Positions 8,107 through 16,829 of a stretch of 44,254 nt of DNA are shown here, piece by piece; the first letter of the stretch is position 1, and each line of letters opens with the position of its first letter. The translations under genes and the position numbers were made by a program. The notes beneath the pieces were generated by a model. That model saw nothing but the letters and a program-made list of their open reading frames with translations, was not told the DNA's origin and made no database searches. This DNA comes from Bacteroidia bacterium. Its GTDB lineage: Bacteria; Bacteroidota; Bacteroidia; Cytophagales; Cyclobacteriaceae. The DNA is taken from positions 1 to 44,254 of the forward strand of contig JAUHYU010000037.1 in assembly GCA_030426345.1 (NCBI GenBank), given 5' to 3'.

Positions 8107-8406
8107 ATGAAAGACGATACTTCAGCGAAAACCATTCACCAAAAAGTAGAAATTGCTTTGGAGAGTATCAGGCCTTATTTAGAGGCTGATGGAGGGGATG
8201 TTAAGATATTGGATATTAATGAGGATGGGGTGGTAAAGCTAGAATTGCTTGGAGCGTGTGGTTCTTGCCCCATGTCGACCATGACGCTGAAAGCCGGAGT
8301 TGAAGAAACTATAAAGCGGATAGTGCCGGAAATAACAGGGGTAGAAGCCATCAATATTACTACAGCGGATGACCCAAACGCCAAGCTCCCAAATAATTTT
8401 AATTGA
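8107..8406 (+). CDS. NifU-like C-terminal-domain Fe-S scaffold protein
   Basis: 99 residues, about the size of a stand-alone NifU C-terminal domain. The core reads IRPYLEADGGDVKILDI and then LLGACGSCPMSTMTLKAGVE; the CxxC in that segment is the cluster-binding site at which a [4Fe-4S] cluster is assembled and passed on. It starts two bases after mrp, so the two form an operon that likely supplies clusters through scaffold (NifU-like) and carrier (Mrp). No N-terminal A-type or IscU domain is present. No terminator is visible before the next gene, which begins 45 bases later but encodes an unrelated secreted protease. Confidence 0.92.
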   Translation: MKDDTSAKTIHQKVEIALESIRPYLEADGGDVKILDINEDGVVKLELLGACGSCPMSTMTLKAGVEETIKRIVPEITGVEAINITTADDPNAKLPNNFN

Positions 8407-8451
8407 TTTATTAGCTGATTTTACCTCTTTAACTCTCCAAATCTGAATAAT

Positions 8452-10653
8452 TTGATCCGCATCCAATACTTTTATACATATATATTGGTAGTCCTGATGG
8501 TCTGTGTCGGGTCAGGAGTCCTTGCTCAAGAAAGATGTAATGCAGTAGAAGCAGAACAGTATAGGAAAAACAAATACAAGTTTCTTCCGGATAACCTGCA
8601 GTTTGAACAATGGATGTCTAAGAAAATCATGGAACGCAGAAGCAAACTCATTCCCTATGGTACAAATGAAGTTGGCGATCCCGATAAAATTGCTGTTGTA
8701 GTTCATGTTATTCACAATGGAGAGCCTTATGGAGAAGGAATTAATATCACGGATGAGCAGATATATTCTCAGATTGAAGTGCTGAATGAAGATTATCAGC
8801 GAAAAAATGCAGATACAATTCATACACAGCCCGAATTCCTTGACTTGGCGTCGAAGTTGAATATTGAGTTTGTCCTCGCCAGACAAACGATTGACGGCAA
8901 CCCAACCACGGGAATAATAAGACAAAAGGGAACAAAGGATTCTTATAATATTAGTATTTCCGACCGAGAATTGCTTTCCAATATCAGTCACTGGGATCCT
9001 AATGTATACCTTAATATTTGGGTGACAGACTTGAGAAGCCCTTATATTGGACTGGCACAATTTCCTGATTATAATTATCCGGGATTGGATACAGAAACGG
9101 ACAAGGATAATGAGGCCACAGATGGCATGGTGATAGATTATCAAGCTTTTGGCTCAGTAATAAAAGTACCGGGTTTAGACTTAAATTCATCCTACAATTT
9201 GGGAAGAACATCGACACACGAAATTGCTCATTTTCTAGGGTTGAAACATGTTTGGGGGGATCAGACAGGCACCTCGGGGTGTTCTGTAGATGATTTTGTA
9301 AGTGATACACCAATGTCTTCCAAGGATTATTCTGGTTCTTGTACCCCTACAGATCATTTAACTTGTGGTTCCAATGACATGTTTGAGAATTTTTTATACT
9401 ACACCAATGATGCTTGTATGAATATTTTTACAGCTGGTCAGGTTGAAAGGATGCAGGTTATTCTCGAAAATGCACCTCGACGTACTTCATTGCTCAATTC
9501 GATTGGAACTGAATATTCTGATAATGAATACGTGGATTTGGCCATCAATTCCATTAAATCTCCTGGCAAAGTGATTTGTACGAGAGAAGCACTGCCTATC
9601 ATAGAAGTGAAGAATAATGGAACGGTTCCCATTAAAGAATTTAGTTTGAAATATGTATTGAATGGGGCTGAGCAAAGTTATGAGTATAATGGCGATACAA
9701 TTCAAAGTGGCGAATTGGTTGATTTAGAGTTAAATCAGATCACCCTTTCTTCCGGTATGAATAAAATGGAAATTGAATTAGAGAACGTCATAGGGGATAT
9801 AAATGGTGTTAACAATAAAATAAACCATGTTTTTTCCATGGATGATCAGACTGATTTCATTCCACTGCGTGAGCAGTTCGAATCTGCGGATTTGGACTTA
9901 ACCAATTGGATAACAATCAATGAAGATGAAGATATTGGATGGGAGATTGAAAGTGCACCGATGGAATCTCAAGGTAATACTGCCGCTTATATCAATCTAT
10001 ATAATTATGAATCAAGACAACAGCAGGATTGGTTAATAAGCCCTATGCTTGATTTTTCACAGGTTCGGCAGGCAAGTATTTCTTTTAAAACCTCTTACGC
10101 CAAAAATCTTCAATTTAGCGACCAACTACAGGTGCTGGCCTCCAAAAATTGCGGTGTGGATTTTAATGATATTTTGAATACTTATTCCAGTGATGACTTG
10201 TCAGTGGAAAATTTGGAGGATTTTTGGGAGCCTTCAGGTTCGGCGGATTGGAAATCCTTTAGTCTTGATTTACAGGAATATGCCGGTGAAGAACAAGTGA
10301 GGTTGGCGTTTTTAGTAACGAATGATTTTGGAGGTAATTTATATTTAGACGATATCGAATTTTTTGCGACATCTGAAGATATGGTGGTGAAGACAGACCC
10401 CAATGATTTTGTTATTTTTCCAAATCCTACAGTGAGTAGATTGGCAAAACTGGCGTTTAATACTGGTGAGCGTCAGGAAATAACAGTTTACATTTATGAC
10501 AGCTTAGGGAAATTGGTTGTTTTAAGCTCATTTCCCAATACCCTCAACCAAATTTATGATTTTGATCTGACAGGGCTGAGGGCGGGGGTGTATATCGTAA
10601 AAGCTTTGGGAGATCAATTTTCAAGCTCCAAAAAACTGGTGTTGCAAGAGTAG
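8452..10653 (+). CDS. Secreted M43-type zinc metalloprotease with T9SS sorting domain
   Basis: 733 residues. A signal peptide ends at LAQ near residue 26. The protease domain has the metzincin zinc site HEIAHFLGLKH (about residues 256-266) followed by VWGD, and the downstream segment CMNIFTAGQVERM (near 322) expected for the M43 (pappalysin/ulilysin-like) family; the phrase AQFPDYNYPG...DGMVIDYQAFGS is also typical. A beta-rich middle part (about 350-640) resembles the jelly-roll/MAM-like modules found after such proteases. The last ~85 residues (FVIFPNPTVSR... GLRAGVYIVKALG... KKLVLQE) are a type A T9SS C-terminal sorting domain, so the enzyme should reach the surface or medium through the Por system. 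The start is TTG at 8452: no ATG lies between it and the upstream stop at 8416, and it yields a complete signal peptide. Confidence 0.92.
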   Translation: MIRIQYFYTYILVVLMVCVGSGVLAQERCNAVEAEQYRKNKYKFLPDNLQFEQWMSKKIMERRSKLIPYGTNEVGDPDKIAVVVHVIHNGEPYGEGINITDEQIYSQIEVLNEDYQRKNADTIHTQPEFLDLASKLNIEFVLARQTIDGNPTTGIIRQKGTKDSYNISISDRELLSNISHWDPNVYLNIWVTDLRSPYIGLAQFPDYNYPGLDTETDKDNEATDGMVIDYQAFGSVIKVPGLDLNSSYNLGRTSTHEIAHFLGLKHVWGDQTGTSGCSVDDFVSDTPMSSKDYSGSCTPTDHLTCGSNDMFENFLYYTNDACMNIFTAGQVERMQVILENAPRRTSLLNSIGTEYSDNEYVDLAINSIKSPGKVICTREALPIIEVKNNGTVPIKEFSLKYVLNGAEQSYEYNGDTIQSGELVDLELNQITLSSGMNKMEIELENVIGDINGVNNKINHVFSMDDQTDFIPLREQFESADLDLTNWITINEDEDIGWEIESAPMESQGNTAAYINLYNYESRQQQDWLISPMLDFSQVRQASISFKTSYAKNLQFSDQLQVLASKNCGVDFNDILNTYSSDDLSVENLEDFWEPSGSADWKSFSLDLQEYAGEEQVRLAFLVTNDFGGNLYLDDIEFFATSEDMVVKTDPNDFVIFPNPTVSRLAKLAFNTGERQEITVYIYDSLGKLVVLSSFPNTLNQIYDFDLTGLRAGVYIVKALGDQFSSSKKLVLQE

Positions 10654-10711
10654 TCTTAGTAGGATGTAATATTTATTTATTTCTGCAAGCTGATAATATC
10701 CCGCAGCTTAG

Positions 10712-10719
10712 TATTTTTG
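10712..10719 (+). promoter_or_regulatory. Probable -7 box of the ddl promoter
   Basis: TATTTTTG matches TAnnTTTG, 32 bases before the ddl ATG. No clear -33 TTG is present. Confidence 0.35.
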
Positions 10720-10751
10720 AGCCACTTTTTCCCAGAATAATAAATATAGCC

Positions 10752-11831
10752 ATGGCTGAAAAACTTAACGTAGCTTTATTGTATGGAGGCAGATCGGTAG
10801 AACATGAGATTTCCGTTAGGTCTGCAAAGAACGTTGCGACATACATCGACAGAGAATCCTTTAATGTCACCTTGATTGGGATCAGTAAAACCGGTTCATG
10901 GTTTTTGAATGCTTTTATAGATGATAAAATCGAATCTGGCACTCCGATATCCATACAGTTAGATGCTCACTCCCAATATTTTATAAAAAGAAGTGACGAT
11001 ACCCATATTAAAGTAGATGTGGTATTTCCAATATTGCATGGCACCGATGGCGAAGATGGGAGCATCCAAGGCCTCTTCAAATCCATGAATTTGCCGGTCG
11101 TTGGTTCGGGGGTGCTGGGATCTGCGATATCTATGGACAAGATCATTTCCAAGAAAATTTTGAAGGAAGGTGGGGTTCCTGTCGCTAATTATTTGGCTTT
11201 TAATCGTTCGCAAAAAGAGGAAATTACTTTTGAAAAGGTTGTGAACGAGCTGGGATTGCCATTTATGGTGAAGTCTGCGGCTTTGGGTTCATCTGTTGGC
11301 GTGTCAATGGTGAAATCAGAGAATGATTTTAAAACTGCATTGGAAGATAGTTTTAGATACGATCAGAATATTATCTTGGAGGAGTTTGTGAAAGGGCGGG
11401 AATTGGAATGTGCGGTGATTGGAAACGAACAGCTAAAGGCATCCTTTCCCGGAGAGATCATCATGATCAAAGATTATGATTTCTACACCTATGAAGCCAA
11501 ATATGAGGATGAAGATGCGATTGAGATTAAGCTGCCTGCTGAGGTTGATGCTGAGACAACCGAAAAAATCCGTCAAAATTCCATGAAAGCGTATCAAGCA
11601 TTGCGTTGCGAAGATTTTGCACGGGTCGATTTGTTTTTAAAAGAAGATGGAAGTATTATCGTTAATGAAATTAACACCATTCCTGGTTTCACAAGTGCGA
11701 GCATGTTTCCCATGATGTGGCAGCAGATGGGAATGACTTATACAGAATTGATTTCAGAGTTGATACATTTATGCTTGCAGCGGTTTAATACCTCCAAAGA
11801 TTTGGAGACTGATTACGATGTAGGGAATTAA
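10752..11831 (+). CDS. ddl: D-alanine--D-alanine ligase
   Basis: 359 residues. It joins two D-Ala with ATP hydrolysis to give the dipeptide that ends the peptidoglycan stem. The N-terminal substrate loop is LLYGGRSVEHEISVRSA (residues 10-26). The ATP-grasp domain follows, with the glycine-rich loop KSAALGSSVGVSMV near 175, the strand VKGRELECAVIG near 217, and the metal-binding and oxyanion segment ARVDLFLKEDGS...NEINTIPGFT near 292-317. All expected catalytic residues appear present and the length is normal. It is followed 76 bases later by a PASTA protein with its own likely -7 box, a neighbourhood often seen in Bacteroidota, in keeping with a cell-wall role for both. Confidence 0.97.
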   Translation: MAEKLNVALLYGGRSVEHEISVRSAKNVATYIDRESFNVTLIGISKTGSWFLNAFIDDKIESGTPISIQLDAHSQYFIKRSDDTHIKVDVVFPILHGTDGEDGSIQGLFKSMNLPVVGSGVLGSAISMDKIISKKILKEGGVPVANYLAFNRSQKEEITFEKVVNELGLPFMVKSAALGSSVGVSMVKSENDFKTALEDSFRYDQNIILEEFVKGRELECAVIGNEQLKASFPGEIIMIKDYDFYTYEAKYEDEDAIEIKLPAEVDAETTEKIRQNSMKAYQALRCEDFARVDLFLKEDGSIIVNEINTIPGFTSASMFPMMWQQMGMTYTELISELIHLCLQRFNTSKDLETDYDVGN

Positions 11832-11857
11832 ATCAAAAAGCAGGGAATAATTTTTAG

Positions 11858-11865
11858 TAAATTTG
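11858..11865 (+). promoter_or_regulatory. Probable -7 box before the PASTA gene
   Basis: TAAATTTG fits TAnnTTTG and lies 42 bases upstream of the ATG at 11908. The -33 position holds AAA rather than TTG. Confidence 0.4.
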
Positions 11866-11907
11866 CACCTTTAAGATCGACGAATAGAGATATAGGTAAA
11901 TAGTGAT

Positions 11908-12822
11908 ATGCCAAACAAGATAACAGAGATATTCAAAGAGAAATCATGGAAAGCTCTTCTCATCCATATAGGATTAATGGTTGGAGTAGTTATAGCGATG
12001 GTGCTCATGTTCTTTTTTATGTACCTTCCGTCATCTACACGGCATGGGGAGACTGTGACCGTGCCAAATCTGGAAGGGATGTCTCTAAATGAAATGGATG
12101 ATTTTCTAAGGAAAAGGCAATTGAACTATGAAGTATCTGATAGCGGTTATTCTTCAGATTATCCTCCATTGTCAATTCTAAAGCAATACCCACTTTCCGG
12201 CTCACACGTAAAGGAAAATAGGAAGATTTATTTGACCGTGAAAGCGAATCAACCACAGTCAGTTCAAATGCCAAACCTCATAGACGGGTCTCTGAAAAAT
12301 GCAGAATTGGTGTTGAAAAGTTATGGATTGGTCAGAGGAAAAATCCGATACAAGCCTGATTTGGCATCCAACGCGGTATTGGATCAATTATTTGAAGGAA
12401 AATCTGTCAAGCCAAAAGAGCTTATTAAAAAGGGATCTAAGATTGACTTGGTCGTGGGTGATGGCTTGGGCAATCGCATATTTTCTGTGCCGAGGTTTAT
12501 AGGGTTGGCAATTGATGAGGCGGATGTCTCCATCAAAGGAAGTGGGCTGAATACGGGAAGTGTGATTATCAAAGTGCTGAATGAGGAAAAGTTAAAGGAG
12601 CTAGTTGATATTGCCAAGGAGTTGGAAATTGATACCGCATCTATCACGGAGTCGGGTCATGTTTTCCAGCAGAGGCCGGAAATCGGCAATGATATCCGGC
12701 TTGGGCAGCAAGTAGATCTTTGGGTGGTAAGCAAAAATGAAGAAGATAGCCTTGAGGTTGTAGAGCAATGGATGAATAAAAATATTTCGGATCTTCCGGG
12801 AAATAGTTCAGATGAGGAGTAG
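11908..12822 (+). CDS. Membrane-anchored protein with three PASTA domains
   Basis: 304 residues. A basic N-terminus is followed by one membrane segment at about residues 20-42 (IGLMVGVVIAMVLMFFFMYL), placing the remainder in the periplasm. Three PASTA modules follow: 50-113 (TVTVPNLEGMSLNEMDDFL), 115-188 (SVQMPNLIDGSLKNAELVL) and 190-275 (IFSVPRFIGLAIDEADVSI). PASTA domains bind uncrosslinked peptidoglycan or muropeptides in Ser/Thr kinases and PBPs. Here there is no kinase or transpeptidase domain, only anchor plus sensor. Position directly after ddl fits a cell-wall function. The final residues are acidic. The following gene starts inside its last codons (12812), so the two are translationally coupled. 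Confidence 0.9.
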   Translation: MPNKITEIFKEKSWKALLIHIGLMVGVVIAMVLMFFFMYLPSSTRHGETVTVPNLEGMSLNEMDDFLRKRQLNYEVSDSGYSSDYPPLSILKQYPLSGSHVKENRKIYLTVKANQPQSVQMPNLIDGSLKNAELVLKSYGLVRGKIRYKPDLASNAVLDQLFEGKSVKPKELIKKGSKIDLVVGDGLGNRIFSVPRFIGLAIDEADVSIKGSGLNTGSVIIKVLNEEKLKELVDIAKELEIDTASITESGHVFQQRPEIGNDIRLGQQVDLWVVSKNEEDSLEVVEQWMNKNISDLPGNSSDEE

Positions 12823-14656
12823 CACTCTTTACCTTCTCATATATATCACTTTCCTTTTTGGATTGTGCAGCTTGGCCCAAGCTCAAATATCCTTTCGGCC
12901 TATTGGAGAGGCTACTGAAGCTGCCAATTCCAATCTAAGAACAACCTCTGAAATACGAGACAGCACACAACTCACATTGCCATTTTGGGACGATTTTTCC
13001 AAAACTTCTTATCTACCTGACTCATCTCATTGGTTTGTGGAAGGCGGCACCTCCAATGTGTCTTCCAGTTTGGGAATAAACCCTCCTACAGTAAATGTTG
13101 CTGTGTTTGATGGATGGAATGCCAATGGAACTCCATATAGTTCTTTGCAGTTGGGGGAAGGTGCAGGAGATAGCCTTGTGAGTAAATTCATTGATTTAAC
13201 AAACCTCAATCCGGCATGGAGACCGTCAGTTTACTTGAGTTTTTTTTGGCAAAAGGAAGGTAGGGGGGATGCTCCTGATGACCGGGATTCAATTCGTTTG
13301 CAAATTATGAACTCAGACAAAGATTGGGTAACAATATGGAGTAAGACCGGGGAGGAACAAACAGTCACGGATGTCTTTGTGCAAGAGATAATTCAAGTCA
13401 GTGATGCATCATTTTTCCATGAATATTTTCAGTTTCGTTTCCAGTCGTTTGGTAGGCTGTCAGGTGGATTTGATACATGGAATATTGACTATATTTACAT
13501 GAATTATGATCGATCTCCTACGGATACTGTTTATGAAGATCGGGCACTGACCTCCCAACCTACCTCTTGGCTTACGCAATACTCTGCGATGCCTTATCGC
13601 CACTTTATCAATAATTTATCAGAAAATCTTGCGCCCACTAAAGTTGGAGTAAATAATCTGGATAATCAGGTACAGCCGATCGAGTATTATGCATTGATCC
13701 AAGACACCACCATGATTTTTGATGAAATGAACCAGGGCACCCCATTAAACCTTGCCCCGTCTGCCACGGCAGAAATCACTTCAGAATCCATAGATCCCAA
13801 TGCTTTCGAAGTAAATACGGATTCCTTGTCGCTGATGTTAGAAACGAAATTATTTATCAATTCTGGCGATTCGGCCAATTGGTTTGGTAAATATGATTTG
13901 AGGGTTAACGACACAACCACGAGTACAATATTGCTTGATAAAGAGTTGGCTTACGATGATGGTACGGCAGAATGGGCAGCAGGACTTTCGCAACAAGCTG
14001 GGATGCTGGCTTATCGGTTTGTCGTGCCAAATATTGATGCAATTACAGAAGTCAAATTCTATTTCCCTGATTTTGCTCCATCTTCGGCAGGTAAAACATT
14101 TACTATTATTATTTGGGATGATATTTATGAATATCGGCAAGGTCGGCTACTGACTGAGCAGCATATAGTGCAAAAATCTATAACTCTGAATCAGTTTACG
14201 ACTTATTCCCTTGGTAGACCAGTAGCAGTGGCTGATACTTTTTATATAGGATACGAGCAATCAGTTGATGATTTTTTTCCGGTTGGTTTGGATAAATACG
14301 GCAAGACGCAACCGGGAAATGTTTTCATAAACCTTGATGGTGTATGGGAGCCATCCAATGTTATTGACGGGAATTTGATGATTCGTCCGGTTTTTGATTT
14401 TAACAAAGCGGTGGGGTTTGAGGATGAGTTGTTTAATGATATTTCTATTTTTCCTAACCCGACTACAGGAGTTTTTAAAATTCGTGGAGGTTTTGATAAG
14501 GCCATGATTTTGGATGTATTAGGGAATTCATTAATGACTATTGGTGGCAATGAAGTGGAAACCGAAGTGAAGCTAGGCCAGCAAAGAAAAGGCATTTATT
14601 TTGTGAAAGTAGAAAAAGTTAGAAAATATAAAACATATAAAATTGTCTTGCATTAA
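12812..14656 (+). CDS. Secreted beta-rich protein with T9SS sorting domain
   Basis: 614 residues. The signal peptide ends at LAQAQ near residue 25. Residues 45-230 resemble a jelly-roll/MAM-like ectodomain (LPFWDDFSKTSYLPDSSHW, WRPSVYLSFFWQKEG, FDTWNIDYIYMNYD). A second beta-rich region follows at about 240-530. The last ~75 residues are a T9SS type A sorting domain (DISIFPNPTTGVFKIRGG...KGIYFVKVEKVRKYKTYKIVLH). No catalytic motif was found, so a structural or adhesive surface role is likely but unproven. The start codon overlaps the end of the PASTA gene by 11 bases in another frame, which suggests coupling and perhaps a shared cell-envelope process. Confidence 0.85.
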   Translation: MRSSTLYLLIYITFLFGLCSLAQAQISFRPIGEATEAANSNLRTTSEIRDSTQLTLPFWDDFSKTSYLPDSSHWFVEGGTSNVSSSLGINPPTVNVAVFDGWNANGTPYSSLQLGEGAGDSLVSKFIDLTNLNPAWRPSVYLSFFWQKEGRGDAPDDRDSIRLQIMNSDKDWVTIWSKTGEEQTVTDVFVQEIIQVSDASFFHEYFQFRFQSFGRLSGGFDTWNIDYIYMNYDRSPTDTVYEDRALTSQPTSWLTQYSAMPYRHFINNLSENLAPTKVGVNNLDNQVQPIEYYALIQDTTMIFDEMNQGTPLNLAPSATAEITSESIDPNAFEVNTDSLSLMLETKLFINSGDSANWFGKYDLRVNDTTTSTILLDKELAYDDGTAEWAAGLSQQAGMLAYRFVVPNIDAITEVKFYFPDFAPSSAGKTFTIIIWDDIYEYRQGRLLTEQHIVQKSITLNQFTTYSLGRPVAVADTFYIGYEQSVDDFFPVGLDKYGKTQPGNVFINLDGVWEPSNVIDGNLMIRPVFDFNKAVGFEDELFNDISIFPNPTTGVFKIRGGFDKAMILDVLGNSLMTIGGNEVETEVKLGQQRKGIYFVKVEKVRKYKTYKIVLH

Positions 14657-14782
14657 GATATTTGAGACAAATTATGAAGGAGTTTGAAAAGGACTAATAA
14701 ACATGTTATTCTTAGCATTTTTAATTTATTACAAACATATTTGCCGTCGAATTTTTTTCAGAATACATAAATACCGTAGCGC

Positions 14783-15772
14783 ATGGCTTCAATAATCCCA
14801 GGAATAACCGCAGTAGGTGGTTATGTGCCTGATTATGTACTTACAAATCATGAATTAGAGCAATTAGTCGATACCAATGATGAGTGGATAACGACAAGGA
14901 CAGGTATCAAGGAAAGAAGGATACTAAAAGGTGAGAATCAAGGCACATCTGTGATGGCGGTAAAAGCATTGAAGCAATTACTAGAAAAGAGCAATACTGA
15001 TCCTAAAGAGCTTGATGCGGTAATTGTAGCTACGGTTACTCCTGATTATTTTTTTCCTACCACAGCTAACCTGATTGCCACAGAAGTCGGTGCTGTCAAC
15101 GCGTTTGGATTTGATATGATGGCGGCTTGTTCTGGTTTTATTTATGCTTTGGAGACAGGGGCTAATTATATCCGTTCTGGAAATTATAAAAAAGTGGCAG
15201 TGATTGGAGCGGACAAAATGTCGAGTATTACCAATTATAAAGATCGCAACAGTTGCATTTTATTTGGAGATGGAGCTGCCGGAGTAATGCTAGAACCTAA
15301 TGAAGAGGGGTTGGGTATTTACGATACAATTTTGAAAAGTGATACCGTCGGTAAGGAACTCATATATCTTAAAGGTGGGGGATCAGTTAACCCATCAACT
15401 CACGAATCCATCGATGCTGGTTTGCACAATTTTTATCAGGATGGTAAAAGTGTTTTCAAATATGCAGTGACGTATATGGCAGATGTTGCAGCAGAAATCA
15501 TGGAAAGGAACAACCTTACTGGAGATGATATAGCTTATCTGGTGCCTCATCAGGCCAATAAGAGAATTATTGATGCTACGGCCAACAGGATGGGGGTTGG
15601 GCCGGAAAAGGTCATGATGAACATTCAGCGGTATGGCAATACCACAGGGGCTACTATTCCTCTTTGTTTATTTGACTTTGAAAAAAATCTGAAAAAAGGA
15701 GACAATCTTGTATTGGCAGCTTTTGGTGGAGGTTTTACATGGGGATCTATGTATCTCAAATGGGCCTACTAA
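14783..15772 (+). CDS. fabH: 3-oxoacyl-ACP synthase III (KASIII)
   Basis: 329 residues. It condenses acetyl- or branched acyl-CoA with malonyl-ACP to begin fatty acid synthesis; Bacteroidota often use branched primers. The Cys-His-Asn triad is complete: Cys116 in [12 protein letters not shown], His256 in [11 protein letters not shown] and Asn286 in [12 protein letters not shown]. The N-terminal thiolase-fold signature [15 protein letters not shown] and the C-terminal [16 protein letters not shown] are also present. The usual fab/plsX neighbours are absent, so this may be one of several KASIII copies. The stop overlaps the stop of the convergent dehydrogenase gene by four bases. Confidence 0.96.
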   Translation: MASIIPGITAVGGYVPDYVLTNHELEQLVDTNDEWITTRTGIKERRILKGENQGTSVMAVKALKQLLEKSNTDPKELDAVIVATVTPDYFFPTTANLIATEVGAVNAFGFDMMAACSGFIYALETGANYIRSGNYKKVAVIGADKMSSITNYKDRNSCILFGDGAAGVMLEPNEEGLGIYDTILKSDTVGKELIYLKGGGSVNPSTHESIDAGLHNFYQDGKSVFKYAVTYMADVAAEIMERNNLTGDDIAYLVPHQANKRIIDATANRMGVGPEKVMMNIQRYGNTTGATIPLCLFDFEKNLKKGDNLVLAAFGGGFTWGSMYLKWAY

Positions 15773-16713
15773 GCTTTTTGACCAATATATTCTTCAATAT
15801 TTTTACAAACGATATCAATAAGGTTTGTGCGGGCTTCTATACTCGCCCAAGCAATGTGTGGGGTCAGAACTAATTTTTCAGGATGCTTCACGTGCAGTAA
15901 TGGATTTTGAGCCATAATTGGCTCATGATCAAATACGTCGATGCAAGCACCTGCAATTTGATGGCTATCAATGGCTTCGGCCAAAGCTTCTTCATCCACA
16001 ATTCCTCCCCTCCCTACATTTACGATGATTGCTGCAGATTTCATTTGGGCAAATTGCTTTACAGAAATCATGTTTTGTGTATGTTCATTTAATGGAGCAT
16101 GAATGGAGATGATATCGGAGTTAGATAGTAATTCGTCCAAACTAGCCTGCTTGTATTCCTGATTTGTATTTCTGCCTGACGTAGAATAATAAACCACATT
16201 TGCACCAAATCCCTCTGCGATTTTAGCGGCGGTTTTCCCAATGTTTCCCAAGCCAATAATCCCAAAAGTTTTCTCATTCAGTTCTGTAATTGCAGGTCCA
16301 AAATGAGTAAAAATTGGACTTTGAGTGTATTGTCCGGATTTCACATACTGATCGTAATAATTGAGTTGATGGAATAATTGCAGTATCGCAGCAAAGGTAT
16401 GTTGCGCCACGCTGTGAGAACTATAGCCAACGGCATTTTTTACAGAGATGTCTTTTTCCTTTGCAGCATCTAGGTCGACATTATTGGCGCCGGTGGCACT
16501 GATACAAATTAGCTTGAGAAAGGGGCTGGAATCCATGGTTTCTTTATTGATCACCACCTTGTTGGTGATGATGATTTCAGCATCTGCCACTCGGGAATTT
16601 ATTTCTTCTGGCGAAGTAGTTTCATAAGAAATGACTTCACCGTATTTATCCATTTCATGGAGATTGGGTACTTTTCCCAATGTTTTGGCATCTAAGATCA
16701 CGATTTTCCTCAT
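15769..16713 (-). CDS. D-2-hydroxyacid dehydrogenase (glycerate dehydrogenase-like)
   Basis: 314 residues from ATG at 16713. An earlier in-frame ATG (16719) would overlap a likely -7 box at 16717-16724. The family oxidises D-2-hydroxyacids or reduces 2-oxoacids with NAD(H). The Rossmann motif is [20 protein letters not shown] (near 150). The catalytic Arg lies in [14 protein letters not shown], the Glu in DVFDHEP and the His in LTPHIAWAS, giving the usual Arg-Glu-His set. The closest recognisable subgroup is HprA/glycerate dehydrogenase-like, but exact substrate cannot be read from the sequence. It converges on fabH with overlapping stops and no terminator between. Confidence 0.9.
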   Translation of the reverse strand: MRKIVILDAKTLGKVPNLHEMDKYGEVISYETTSPEEINSRVADAEIIITNKVVINKETMDSSPFLKLICISATGANNVDLDAAKEKDISVKNAVGYSSHSVAQHTFAAILQLFHQLNYYDQYVKSGQYTQSPIFTHFGPAITELNEKTFGIIGLGNIGKTAAKIAEGFGANVVYYSTSGRNTNQEYKQASLDELLSNSDIISIHAPLNEHTQNMISVKQFAQMKSAAIIVNVGRGGIVDEEALAEAIDSHQIAGACIDVFDHEPIMAQNPLLHVKHPEKLVLTPHIAWASIEARTNLIDIVCKNIEEYIGQKA

Positions 16714-16716
16714 GCC

Positions 16717-16724
16717 CAAAAGTA
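16717..16724 (-). promoter_or_regulatory. Probable -7 box of the dehydrogenase gene
   Basis: The minus strand reads TACTTTTG. The box ends only three bases before the ATG at 16713, so if used it gives a leaderless or nearly leaderless mRNA. It also argues against the upstream in-frame ATG at 16719. Confidence 0.35.
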
Positions 16725-16829
16725 ATATTTCAGCAGGAAAAAGGGCTTAAAATCCATAGATTTTTTCTCATTTAGAAATTGAAGGTTATAATAATAAATT
16801 AGGTAGATGCGGATGGATTTATGTGTAGA

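Noticed and set aside
8512-9144. A 210-codon minus-strand frame
   Set aside because: It is antisense to the M43 protease gene, whose zinc motif and sorting domain fix the coding strand.
10654-10751. A riboswitch or terminator between the M43 protease and ddl
   Set aside because: No stable stem with a T run and no conserved aptamer pattern could be seen; only a -7 box was supported.
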